The notes beneath the pieces were generated by a model. That model made no database searches. It saw only the letters and a program-made list of their open reading frames with translations, and had not been told where the DNA came from. A stretch of 25,699 nucleotides of DNA from Ophiosphaerella korrae (Eukaryota; Ascomycota; Dothideomycetes; Pleosporales; Phaeosphaeriaceae). Positions 1-10,149 of the stretch are shown piece by piece. The DNA lies in contig JALNQF010000504.1 of the NCBI GenBank assembly GCA_028456385.1, forward strand, positions 1 through 25,699, written 5' to 3'. A program made the position numbers and the translations under genes. Each line of letters begins with the position of its first letter. Position 1 is the first letter of the stretch.

Positions 1-174
1 TCTTAATCTATAATCTATTAATACTAAGAGTCTATAGATTATAGATTAGCCTAGGTGTCCTAGTTATATGTAGTCTCCTAATTAAGGTTGTTACCTTACT
101 TGTCCTATACTTCGTTAGCGCCTAGATTAGGACTAATTAGTTCTATCTCGATTTCTTCTATTACACCTATAATA
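1..174 (-). repeat. Partial LTR of chromovirus D (B-type)
   Basis: This is the end of an LTR whose rest lies left of the window. It matches the high-coordinate end of the B-type LTRs (about 9900-10054 and 16440-16584), including the hairpin-forming stretch with TAATCTA/TAGATTA near 1-50, the block around 'cctaattaagg' and the terminal CTATAATA (an original CTATAACA after RIP). The orientation is that of a minus-strand element, so this would be the U3 start of D's 5' LTR. It interrupts the first zinc knuckle of the O gag, which resumes at 175. The left duplication of the target site is outside the window and cannot be checked. Confidence 0.85.
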
Positions 175-387
175 TAAAAGATTATTAGTTAAAGTAAAAA
201 AAAGATAAAGTATATTATAAATATAAAAAAGTAAAATACTTTATAAAAAACTATAGAAGTAAAGATCTTAAAAAAGATAAAGAAGCTTAGTTAAAAATAA
301 CTAAAAGTAAGAAAGAAGTACCTAAAGTATAAGCTAAGCTCTAGAAAAAAGTAGTAGTAATAAGAGAAATATAGTATATAATACTCT
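175..387 (+). pseudogene. Chromovirus O gag fragment, zinc-knuckle region
   Basis: This piece of a RIP-mutated gag aligns base for base with about 9149-9360 of element C. The second CCHC knuckle lies at about 210-260; its cysteine codons have become tat (TGT to TAT). A lysine-rich tail follows. The piece is cut on the left by the D LTR and on the right by element A. The same gene resumes at 7333, so the two parts were contiguous before A inserted. The family role is nucleic-acid binding by the Gag nucleocapsid; this copy cannot encode it. Confidence 0.8.
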
Positions 388-828
388 TGTAATAAGTATT
401 ACTAGGGTTAACTTCTTAGTAGCTTAAAAGTATTAGTAGATTAAGAAGTTATAATAAGAGTTTATATTATAATCTATAAAAAGCTTATAATAATAAAAGA
501 TATTTTATAACTATCTTAGTATTATTACTTATAGTTAATAATTAAATTACTAATACTATCTTAATAATAGGTATTACTACTAACTATATACTTAAGTCCT
601 TTCGCTAGCTTTATACTTTATATTTACTAAGATTATAAATTATAAATTTATTACGTACTTAGCTTTATACTTTATATTTACTAAGATTAAAAATTATAAA
701 TTTATTACGTATCTCTATTATAGTTAGTTTCTTAGTTAAGTTTATTATCTTATAAGTTATATATACTTTTATTATCTATAGTAAAGCTAACTAGCTTAAA
801 TTAGCTTTTTCTTATTATAGCTATAATA
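388..828 (-). repeat. 3' LTR of chromovirus A
   Basis: This 441-bp LTR matches 6946-7332 end to end except for one extra tandem unit of about 52 bp: the 'agctttatac...attacgta' block occurs twice here (about 607-710) and once in the 5' LTR. It starts TGTAATAAG and ends CTATAATA. It is next to the polypurine tract at 829, which marks it as the 3' LTR of a minus-strand element. Confidence 0.92.
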
Positions 829-842
829 CTATTCTCTTCTTT
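829..842 (-). other. Polypurine tract of chromovirus A
   Basis: On the minus strand this reads AAAGAAGAGAATAG directly before the 3' LTR. Equivalent tracts occur at 10055-10068 (B) and 21273-21286 (C). In this family the tract primes plus-strand DNA synthesis. Confidence 0.8.
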
Positions 843-959
843 AAGTAAGTTTTTATTTCTCTACCCTAGGCCTAAAGTTATTAGTCTAGTTTTTTTATTT
901 ATTTCTAGTTCTTTATTATTCTTTATATCTTCTTATTCTAATTATAATAAACTTCTTCT

Positions 960-1480
960 TATTACTTATATTACTTGTAATAGAGTTAAAATATTTCTTT
1001 ACGCCTATTATACTTAGTTAAAGCTTACTTATCTTATTTTTTTAAAAGATAGTAAGTATTATAGTAAGTATATTCTTACTAATATTTAATATAAATATAC
1101 TTTCTTAGGTATTTCTCTTATAGAGTATAAGTACTTAATTTCTATATAGTCTCTTCTTACTAAGTTATATAAGGTAAGCTATTAACAAAGCTTAAGAGAT
1201 ACTATTATTATAGCTTATAGAAGCTAAGACTAAGTATAAGCTAACTCTTTATAAACTAGTAGATCTTTATTCTTATATAAAGTGTTTTTATAAGATAAAA
1301 GCCTATAATAATACTAAATTATCTAAATAGTCTTATACTTTAGAAGCTAAGATAGACCTTAAGGATACTATAGAGGCTACTCTAGCTTCTATTATATTAG
1401 ACATTTCTAATATCTCTTTATTTATTATTAGTAGTATTAATTTTCTTAGTTTACTATAAAGCGCTCTAGAAGGTTTTAAC
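960..1480 (+). pseudogene. Antisense reading frame in 3' part of chromovirus A
   Basis: This frame runs opposite to gag-pol between the chromodomain and the 3' LTR. From about 1178 to 1480 one frame is open apart from TAG/TAA codons explained by RIP of CAG/CAA. It reads as a Lys/Glu/Leu/Ala-rich probable helix or coiled coil (for example LIEAKTKYKL, then LYKIKA-like text in the other copies) followed by a Ser/Leu-rich segment ending SALEGFNF. Upstream (about 1040-1130) a short stretch with several former Cys codons (KDSKYYSKYI) lies in another frame, so a frame change or intron is possible near 1178. Counterparts exist at 10150-10735 (B) and 20660-21200 (C, opposite strand). It resembles Cys-rich plus coiled-coil proteins often predicted near transposons in ascomycete genomes; function unknown. 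Ends are approximate. Confidence 0.5.
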
Positions 1481-1486
1481 TTTAGA

Positions 1487-4400
1487 ACTCTTTTAGTTCT
1501 TATATATCTTCTTATAGTTACTCTTTTTTATCTATACTTATCTATTTTACTAGGTAATAGTTTCTACTATTATAGAACTAGTATACTAAGATTTCTTTAA
1601 CTTCTTATTTTTCTTATTCTCTATACGTATTTACTTTATATACTAGTAGTTCTATATTCTATAGTACTATCTTAAGTAATATTATATAGAAGGTTAAGTA
1701 TATCTTTATTTTATTTAGTAGCTTTAATTTAAATATATCTAGTATAACTTCTTTCTTAACTTTATATAGTCTTATTTTAACGTAGTCTAGTTTTAAACTA
1801 AGTTATTTACTCTTAATATTCTTTTATATTAACTATACTTTTTCTCTTTCTTTAAATTAAGGACTTTCTTTATATTTTTTATTATAGTACTTAGCTATTT
1901 AATTATATAGAAACTTTGCGTCTTATCTTAATTAATTATATATATTTCTAAGTCTATTAGTAAAGTTTTCTCTTCTTAAAAACTAAGATATTTTAGGTCT
2001 TAGTATTCTATATATATTAGGGTTAAATCTATAATTTATAAAGAAAAGTAATACTTTTATTATTATATTCTTTATACTATTATATACTAACTATACTATA
2101 AGTAATAGTTATACCTAATTGTTCTAGTTATAGTTAAGGTAGTATCTAAAGTACTATTCTACTATCTAATTTATTTATTCTAACTATCTATCTACTTATA
2201 GATAATACGTAGTAGATATTATATATTTAATTCCTAATTATACTATTATTATTCTCTATAGTTTTAATATAAATCTTATATCTCTATTTATAATAATCTT
2301 GTCTAGTAGTCTATATTAACTAATTATAGTTCCTAGAACCTAATATATAGTAACTTCTATCTTACTTTTCTCTTTATATAGTCTAAAGTATAAGTACTTT
2401 ATAAGTTTATCTACTATTATTAGGATTCTATTATACTTAACTCCTAATATTAAATCTTTTAATTTAGGTAATTTTATAATAAAGTCTATTATAATAACTT
2501 CTTATAGTTATTTTAGTACTTTTACTAGTTATAGTATTCTATATAGTATATATCTATTATACTTATTTCTTTAATATTCTATATAATCTTATAGTACTTC
2601 TATTACTAGTTATCTTACTTTTAAGATATAGTATTCTCTTAGTAACTTATCTAGAGTTTTATTAATTCCTTAGTATCTATATACTAGTAATTTATAAAAT
2701 TATTATATAAATTCTCTCTAAATCTTCTTTAGAATATATATTCTTCTATAAGCTTATATAAGTTCTTTTTAGATCTCTAATTTTTTTATTTTTTTAGGTA
2801 CTTTTTACGTTATTTTCTAAATCTATTTATTTAGTTTACTACTTTTCCTTTTAAGTATTATAGCTATTTTAGGTATATTTAGGACTAGATATTCTTTTTT
2901 ATTCTTAACTAGAACTATACTAGTAGTACTTACTTCTTCTTATAAGTCTAGTCTTCTTCTAAGAGTATTTATAAATTAGTTGTCTTTCTCTTTTATATAT
3001 ATAATTTCTATATTAAATATTAATAAGAATTCCTACTATCTTCTATATTATTATAATAGTTCTTTATTTATTATAAATCTTATAAGATTCTTATAGTTTA
3101 TATAGACCTTTATCTAATACTTTACTCTTTATAAGTATACTCTTTATTATTTAAATACTTTATAGATTACTAGTATTTCTTTATTTTAAATTAAGTAGTT
3201 TAGTTCTACTATTATTATCTTCTTAGAAAAGTATTTAACTAAGTATTGTTTTTTAGTTTATAAGTCTTCTTATATTAGTACTATTCTATAGACTAAATTA
3301 GATACGTTTATTTTTACTATTACTAGTAGGTCTAGGTTATATATTCTAATAACTAGGTTTTTTATAAACTTTCTCTTAATTTTCTTAAATACTTTATTAT
3401 ATTCCTTAGTTTATTTAAATAGTATATCTTTTTTTATAAGTCTTATAATTAGTTCTATATCTTTAAACTATCTTACTATTAATTTTCTATAAAAGTTTAC
3501 TAACCTATAAAATTATAATACTTCTTTTAGGTTTTTTAGTATAAGCTATTTATTAATTAACTTAATTTTTTTTAAGTTAATCTTAATCTTTCCTAGTTCT
3601 ATAATAAATCTTAGAAAGTCTATTTCTTTTATATAGAATTTGTATTTTTTTATCTTAAGAAATAGCTTACTTTCTACTAGCTTTTCTAGTACTTTATATA
3701 TATATTATACGTATTCTTCTTCTATTTCTAAGAATATAAGGATATTATCTAAGTATATAAATATAAATACGTCTAAGTACTCTTTTAGTACTATATTAAT
3801 TCTTTTTTAAAAGGCTACTAGTATATTTATTAAGCTAAAGAGTATAACTTAGTACTTATATAGTTTATACTATATTCTAAATACTATTTTCTATTTATTA
3901 CTTTTTTTAATTCTAATCTAGTAGTAAGTATTTTAGATATCTAGCTTTATAAAGATTCTTACTCTTTATAGCCTATTTTATATTATGTTAATTTATAGTA
4001 ATAAGTATTAATTCTTATTTATAATTATATTAGTTTTTCTAAAATCTACGTAGAGCTTTTTATTACTTATTTCTTTTTTATCTATAAATATAAGTTTATA
4101 TACTACTAAAGATTTAGATTTTTATATTTATCTTTTCTTTAGTACGTTTTTAATAAATACTTATTTAATCTTAGATTTTTCTTCTATCTTTCTATAGACT
4201 AGGCTCTATCTTATATCTTTATCTTCTTTTAGGTTCATTACTAAGTCCTATAGCTAATATTTTAGAAGATAGTCTTTAGGCTCTATAAGCTATTTTTCTT
4301 ACTTTTTATATTCTTCTAGGAATTCTCCTTTATATATACTTATATTAGCCTTTAGCGTATCTATTTTATAGTAGCTAATTTTCTCTATTCTCTAATTAAT

Positions 4401-6858
4401 ATATAAGTTAGTTATTTATAACTATAGTATACCTAGTATTATATCTTATTTATTATTAATTGTTATTATATCTATATCTATATTTTTAATTATTATCTCT
4501 TCTAGTTTAAGTATAAAGAGATTTATTTTAAATCTAATAAGTTCTTAGAATAGTTTTTCTTTAATTATACTTAGTTATTAAAGGTATTTCTTTATTATAT
4601 AGCTTATTCCTTATATTTCTATAAACTTCTTTAATATAAAGTTTCTTATAGCTCTACTATTAATTATTAATTTTACTTTCTTTCTTTAGTATATACTTAT
4701 TTTTATAATATATAGGCCTCTTATACTTTCTAGCTATTTTTACTTAGGTAATTCTATAAATTATCTATCTTTCTAAAGCTATAGCTCTACTTTAAGTTTA
4801 TACTCTTTATACTTTAGATATTTATTATATATATATTTATACTATAGTCTTCTTTAGACGTATTTCTTAGATAGTTTTAATCTAGGCCTTACTACTACGT
4901 ATTTATCTTCTAGGATTACTTTCTATCTTTATATATCTTCTACTATAATTACTCTTATATAGTTATAGCCTCTTTTCTTTATAGGCTATATACTATTATT
5001 TACTTTAGAGTTCTTATATATAGTGTAATTCTTATCTAGGTATAATATCTATAATACTTTAAAATATACTAGATATTTTAGATCTATTATTTTATTATTC
5101 TCTTCTTAGTACTTATCTTTTCTAGGTATATCTATAGTTAAGATATAGTATATTACTAGTACTCTTAGTATATAGGCTTTATTAATCTATTATATTTTTT
5201 TTATTAGGTACTACTATTCTCTTTATATAGGTATTCTTTTTACTATAACTATATATTACTTTATTTATTCCTAGAATAGTATAAACTTTATTTCTTTAAA
5301 ATTATATTTTTTCTAGTCTTTATACGCCTTCTCTATACTTATAACTAGTAAGTATTTTTAAATAAACTTTTATTACTTATTTTATTTCTTTATATCTATA
5401 GTTATATAGCTATTATAGCTATATATATCTAGCTAGGTATACTTTATACTTTTTATACTAACTTATTTTTTACTTTCTTATAGTCTTTTAGAATAAGCTA
5501 TAGTAGTCTCTTTATCTAGTACTTATTCTTTAGCCTAGATTAATAGAATCTAGAGTCTTTCTCCTTTTAAGTCTTTTATTAGTAAGTCTATTATATATAC
5601 TATTTTTTTTAGCTATACTTTTATTCTTTTTTTTATTACTACTACTTTATTTTTTTATAAGAACTATCTTACTCTCTCTTTACTAGATTAATATATATAG
5701 TAGTTACCTTTATAATAAAAGGTCTAGTAGAGTATTATATATTATAGTTCTTTACTCCTAGCTACTTTTTTCTAAGGTTTAGCTTATACTTATAGTACTT
5801 CTTTCTTTCTTTTAGTTATTTTTAACTAAGCTTCTTTATCTTTCTTATAATTTTTACTTTTATAATCTTTTATAAAGTATCTTAGTTTTCTATATTTATA
5901 ATATACTATATCTTTTTTCTTTTATAATTAGTAATCTTTTATATAGTAGCTTTTCTTACTATAGTTAATATATATAAAGTCTTTATTCTTTTTCTTTTTT
6001 TTATCCTTATTAGTATTAAAGATTATAAGGTCTCTAACATCTTAGTTTCTAAGTTAAGTACTATACTTATTCTTCTTCTATTTTTAAAGATTATTATTAA
6101 TTTATATTACTTATTACTTTAGAGCTTTTAGTATTCTAGGCTTCTTTATATAGATTATCTTATATTAGATTTTTTTATTTAATTTTTATTTAAATTATAA
6201 TATTAATACTAATTTATTCTACTTTATATTTTATAATAGTTATTTAAACTATAATATATACTTAGGTATACTCTTTTATTATATAAGTCTTTTAAGCTTT
6301 TCTTTTACTTATTAGGTAATATCTATATCTCTAAATACTACTTTTATTTACCTAGTAAAGTATTTATAACTTTTAAAAATAGTTCTAGTTTTATCTTTTT
6401 ATATTATTAGAGCGTATATTATATAATCTATCTAGTAAGGTTTAAACTATCTTATTATATCTTCTTTAAAGTATATTCTAATATATATTACTTTCTTTTC
6501 TTCTATATTAAAGTATATTACTTATATATCTATTTAGAGTTATACTAAAGCTATAAAAGGTTTTAGTTTTTCTCTTATTCTATTAAACTTCTTAAAAATA
6601 AGTATTTATAGTAGTTTCTTTATTACACTTATTTCTAATTATTAGGTAATTAGTTCTATTTAGTTCTATTCTTTAATAATAGCTTTAATTTATACTTTAT
6701 TTTACTTTACATAGTCTTATAGTTTTTTATTTAATATTTCTAAAGTTTTAATTACTATCTTTATATCTTCTTTATTATTAATTAGTTTATTAATATTATC
6801 TTTAATTATTTCTTATATAGTACTATCTAATTTATAACTACTTTTAAGAACTTTACTT
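1487..6858 (-). pseudogene. Chromovirus A gag-pol polyprotein, RIP-degraded
   Basis: This is a single gag-pol frame broken by many TAA/TAG codons. In minus-strand order it holds: the gag domain; two CCHC knuckles at about 5975-5885 (former Cys/His codons now tat/tac); a protease motif of the DSG type around 4669-4649, now reading I-N-S-R-A because TG became TA; reverse transcriptase with Y-L-D-N (from YLDD) at 3744-3755; RNase H start (former TDAS) near 3330-3283; integrase with the former DDE residues near 2490, 2293 and 2190; and a chromodomain at about 1605-1500. The C-terminal end after the chromodomain is a few residues shorter than in B and C. In the family the product copies element RNA and inserts the cDNA, with the chromodomain guiding it to marked chromatin. 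This copy cannot be translated. Confidence 0.88.
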
Positions 6859-6918
6859 AATTATTTAGTTAAACTTTTTACTATTATATTAGCTAAACTA
6901 TACGCTACTTATACTTTA

Positions 6919-6945
6919 CTTCTTATAATAACTAAATTTATAAGG
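6919..6945 (-). other. Putative primer-binding region of chromovirus A
   Basis: This 27-bp block lies directly inside the 5' LTR. On the minus strand it reads CCTTATAAATTTAGTTATTA, then TAAGAAG. It is almost identical to 8144-8170 (C) and 16162-16188 (B), which supports a conserved minus-strand primer site. RIP hides the original bases, so I cannot say whether a tRNA or self-priming was used. Confidence 0.6.
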
Positions 6946-7332
6946 TGTAATAGGTATTACTAGAGTTAACTTCCTAGTAGCCTAAAAGTATTAGTAAATT
7001 AAAAAGTAATAATAAGAATTTATATTATAATCTATAATAAGCTTATAATAATAGAAGATGTTTTACAACTATCTTAGTATTATTACTTGTAGTTAATAAT
7101 TAAATTACTAATACTATCCTAATAATAGGTATTACTACTAACTATATACTTAAGTCTTTTAGCTAGCTTTATACTTTATATTTACTAAGATCGCGAATTA
7201 TAAATTTATTACGTATCTCTATTATAGTTAGTTTTCTTATTAAGTTTATTATTTTATAAGTTATACGTACTTTTATTATTTATAGTAGAGCTAACTAGCT
7301 TAAATTAGCTTTTTCTTATTATAGCTATAATA
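6946..7332 (-). repeat. 5' LTR of chromovirus A
   Basis: This 387-bp LTR starts TGTAATAGG with an unmutated TG and ends CTATAATA. It carries one copy of the 52-bp unit that is doubled in the 3' LTR. It retains GATCGCGAATT (7190-7200) where the other copy has GATTATAAATT, showing that CpG sites also mutated in some copies. Confidence 0.92.
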
Positions 7333-7700
7333 ACTACTATATATACTTTTCTAGTAAGTAGAAAGTAAAATAGTTTTTATAAAAGAATAGAGTAGTAGTA
7401 ATAAAAAAATAAAGAACTTAAGTATAGCTTAAAGAAATAAAATATATAATATACTTACTAATTAAAGACTTAAAAAGAGAAGAACTCTAGACTCTATTAA
7501 TTTAGGCTAAAAGACTAGTACTAGATAAAGAAACTACTATAATTACTTCTAAAAGACTAAAAAGAGATAAGAAATAAATTAATATAAGATATATAAAGTA
7601 TACTTAGTTAAATATATATAGTTATAATAGCTATACTATAATAAATATAGTAGAATAAAATAAAGAATTAAAGTTTATTTAAAAATACTTACTAGTTATA
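7333..7700 (+). pseudogene. Chromovirus O gag-pol fragment, after the zinc knuckles
   Basis: This aligns with C first at about 9376-9590 and then, after the point where B sits in C, at about 16585-16747. It therefore shows the uninterrupted order of this part of gag-pol in a copy lacking B. It covers the linker between gag and protease. It is bounded by A on the left and by C's target duplication (TTATA, 7696-7700) on the right, and resumes at 21730. Confidence 0.82.
7696..7700. repeat. Target-site duplication of chromovirus C, left copy
   Basis: TTATA here equals TTATA at 21730-21734. The O sequence on the two sides joins smoothly when C plus one copy is removed, matching 'agttataagtata' at 16741-16753 of C. 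Confidence 0.88.
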
Positions 7701-8143
7701 TATTATAGCTATAATATAAAGAAACTTATTTAAACTAATTAGCCTTACTATAGATAATAATAATATATATAACTTGTAAAGAAATAAGCTAGACTAAGAG
7801 GCTAACTATAATAGAGATATATAATAAATTCGTAATTTATAATCTTAGTAAATATAAAGTATAAAGCTAAGTACGTAATAAATTTATAATTTATAATCTT
7901 AGTAAATACAAATTATAAAGCTAGCTAAGAAGCCTAGGTATATAGTTAGTAAGATATATATTATTAGGATATTATTAGTAATTTAATCTTTTAACTATAG
8001 AACGCTAGTATAAAATAGTTATAAAATATCTTCTACTATTTATAGTTATTATAGATCTTTATATAAGCTTTTACTATTACTTTATAATCTACTAACTACT
8101 TTTAAGATAGGTACCTATAGTTAATAATAGGAAACCTATTATA
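7701..8143 (+). repeat. 5' LTR of chromovirus C (mosaic type)
   Basis: This 443-bp LTR starts TATTATAGCT (original TG...) and ends CTATTATA (original ...CA). The first half (to about 7935) matches the A LTRs in reverse complement, including two tandem copies of the 52-bp 'attacgta' unit (about 7806-7925). The second half, from about 7960, matches the B LTRs instead, including 'gaacgctagtataa' and the closing block 'aggtacctatagttaataat'. The change lies near the shared 'gtatatagtta' at about 7940. Confidence 0.92.
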
Positions 8144-8170
8144 CCTTACTAATTAAGTTATTATAAGAAG
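8144..8170 (+). other. Putative primer-binding region of chromovirus C
   Basis: CCTTACTAATTAAGTTATTA followed by TAAGAAG adjoins the 5' LTR and matches the equivalent blocks of A and B. The primer is not identifiable after RIP. Confidence 0.6.
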
Positions 8171-8229
8171 TAAAGCGTAAGTAGTATATAGTCTAGCTAA
8201 TATAATAGTAAAAGGTTTAACTAAAAAAA

Positions 8230-9595
8230 ATAGCTAAAGTACTTATAAGTAGCTATAAGTTAGATAATATAGTATAGAAAGATATTAAGAGCTATATAAA
8301 TAACTTAATCTCTAAGAAAGAAGATATAAAAATAGTAATTAATACTTTAGAAACCTAGAATAAAGAACTTTAAGAATATATAAAATAGAATTAGGCCTAG
8401 ATTAGAGCTATTATTAAAGGATAAAACTAAATAGAATTAATTATATAATACCTAGAGATAAGTATAATAAAGAAACTACTAAAGATACTTATACTTAAAA
8501 AGTTTAATAGAATAAGAGAAAAATTAAAACCTTTTATAGTATTAGTATAGCTCTAGATAGACGTATAAGTACTATACTTTAATATAGAAGAGAAAAAGGT
8601 AATATATATTAGACTACACTTTAAAGAAAATATAATAAGATAGTATAAGCCTTACTAGATAGATTATATAATATATTCTCTAATAACCTAAAAGGATAAG
8701 AGTAGAGCTATTTTTAGAAGTTATAAATACTTTACTAAATAAATAAGAGTAGTATTTAAAGATATAGATATTACCTAATAAGCAAAAAAAAAACTTAAAA
8801 AGCTTATACAAAGTAAAAGTATTCTAGAATATATATTATAATTTAAATAACTATTATAAAATATAGAATAAAATAAGTTAGCTTTAATATTATAATTTAA
8901 ATAAAGACTAAACTCTAAAATCTAATATAAAATAATATATATAGAAAAACCTAAGATACTAAAAGCTCTAAAATAATAGGTAATCTAAATTAATAATAAT
9001 TTTTAAGAATAGAAAAAGAATAAGTATAGTAGCTAAACCTAAAACTAGAATACTAGAAACTCTATAATCTTTAACGTAAATAAAAAGAAAAAGAAAAAAA
9101 AGAATAAAGACTTTATATACTTTAATTATAGTAAGAAAGGTTACTACGTATAAGACTACTAATTATAAAAGAAAAAAGATATAGTATATTATAAATATAA
9201 GAAACCTAGATACTTTATAAAAGACTATAGAAGTAAAGACCTAAAAAAAGAAACTTAGTTAAAAATAACTAAAAAGAAAAAAGAAGTACTATAAGTATAA
9301 GCTAAACCTTAAGAGAAAGTAGCTAGAAGTAAAGAAGTATAATATATAATACTCTATTAAACTTTTTATTATAATAATAACTACTATATATATCTTTTTA
9401 GTAAATAGGGAGTAGTATAGTTCTTATAGAAATAGAGATATAGAGTAGTTATAATAAAAGAAGATAAAATAAAAGTATAGCTAAAAGAAATAGTATACGT
9501 AATAAACTTACTAGTAGAAGATCTAGAAAGAGAAGAGTCTCTAGTACTATTAATTTAAGCTAAAAGATAAGTATAAGATAAAGAGACTACTATAG
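8230..9595 (+). pseudogene. Chromovirus C gag-pol, 5' part
   Basis: One frame stays open from about 8236 to 9594 if TAA/TAG are read as RIP-hit Gln/Trp codons. In order: an N-terminal charged probable coiled coil (about 8236-8440, KEDIK...LETQNKEL); a retrotransposon gag domain (about 8495-8930, with KFN-RIRE and, near its end, SILEY...ALILQF); a Lys-rich linker; and two CCHC knuckles at about 9116-9160 and 9189-9230, still showing Y-F-N-Y-S-K-K-G-Y (from CFNCGKKGH) and Y-K-Y-K-K-P-R-Y. The start codon is not certain: an ATA that could have been ATG lies at 8230. The gene is cut at 9595 by element B and continues in the same frame at 16590. Confidence 0.87.
9591..9595. repeat. Target-site duplication of chromovirus B, left copy
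   Basis: TATAG here equals TATAG at 16585-16589. Removing B and one copy restores the gag-pol frame of C and matches O at about 7545-7560. Confidence 0.9.
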
Positions 9596-10054
9596 TATAA
9601 TAAGCTACCTATTATTAACTATAAGTACTTATCTTTTAAAGTTAGTAGATTATAAGGTAATAATAAAAGCTTATATAGTAATCTATAATAACTATAAATA
9701 ATAGAAGATATTTTATAACTATTTTATATTAGCGTTCTATAGTTAAAAGATTAAATTACTAATACTATTCTAATAATATATATTATATTAACTATATACT
9801 TATAGTAATCTATTTATATAACTTTATAGATTATACTAATCTATTTATATATAACTATAGATTACTTTAATTTATTAGTATATTATTATAGATTACTACT
9901 AATCTATTTATATGTAATTATAGATTACTACTATATATTCTAGTTATAAGTAGTTTCCTAATTAAGATTATTACTCTACTTGTCCTATACTTTATTAGTA
10001 TCTAAGTTAAAACTAATTAGCTTTATCTTAATTTCTCTTATTAGACTTATAATA
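9596..10054 (-). repeat. 3' LTR of chromovirus B
   Basis: This 459-bp LTR starts TATAATAAG (from TGTAATAG) and ends CTTATAATA. Between about 9810 and 9935 it holds several copies of a unit of about 30 bp that is itself an inverted repeat (TAATCTA ... TAGATTA). The other LTR of the same insertion has fewer copies and is 63 bp shorter. Confidence 0.93.
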
Positions 10055-10068
10055 CTATCTCCTCTTCT
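10055..10068 (-). other. Polypurine tract of chromovirus B
   Basis: On the minus strand this reads AGAAGAGGAGATAG and abuts the 3' LTR, as in A and C. Confidence 0.8.
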
Positions 10069-10149
10069 AAATAGGTCTTAGTTTATCTATCTTAGAGCTA
10101 AAGTTATTAATCTTATTTCTTTATTAATATAGAGTTCTTTATCCTCTTT

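Larger units (their letters stand above)
388..7332 (-). mobile_element. Ty3/gypsy chromovirus A, complete, RIP-inactivated
   Basis: This LTR retrotransposon of about 6.9 kb lies on the minus strand. Its 3' LTR is 388-828, polypurine tract 829-842, gag-pol about 1487-6858, putative primer-binding region 6919-6945 and 5' LTR 6946-7332. LTR ends are TGT...ATA (TG...CA with the terminal CA changed by RIP). It is inserted in element O: sequence left of 388 and right of 7333 aligns with neighbouring parts of C. The flanking pentamers are ACTCT (383-387) and ACTAC (7333-7337), an imperfect match. Internal domain order PR-RT-RH-IN-chromodomain puts it in the chromoviruses (Metaviridae, Tf1/MAGGY-like in layout). 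Confidence 0.93.

Noticed and set aside
9810..9935. CRISPR-like array from repeated ~30-bp units
   Set aside because: The units are adjacent, without unique spacers, lie inside an LTR, and are variants of one hairpin sequence.
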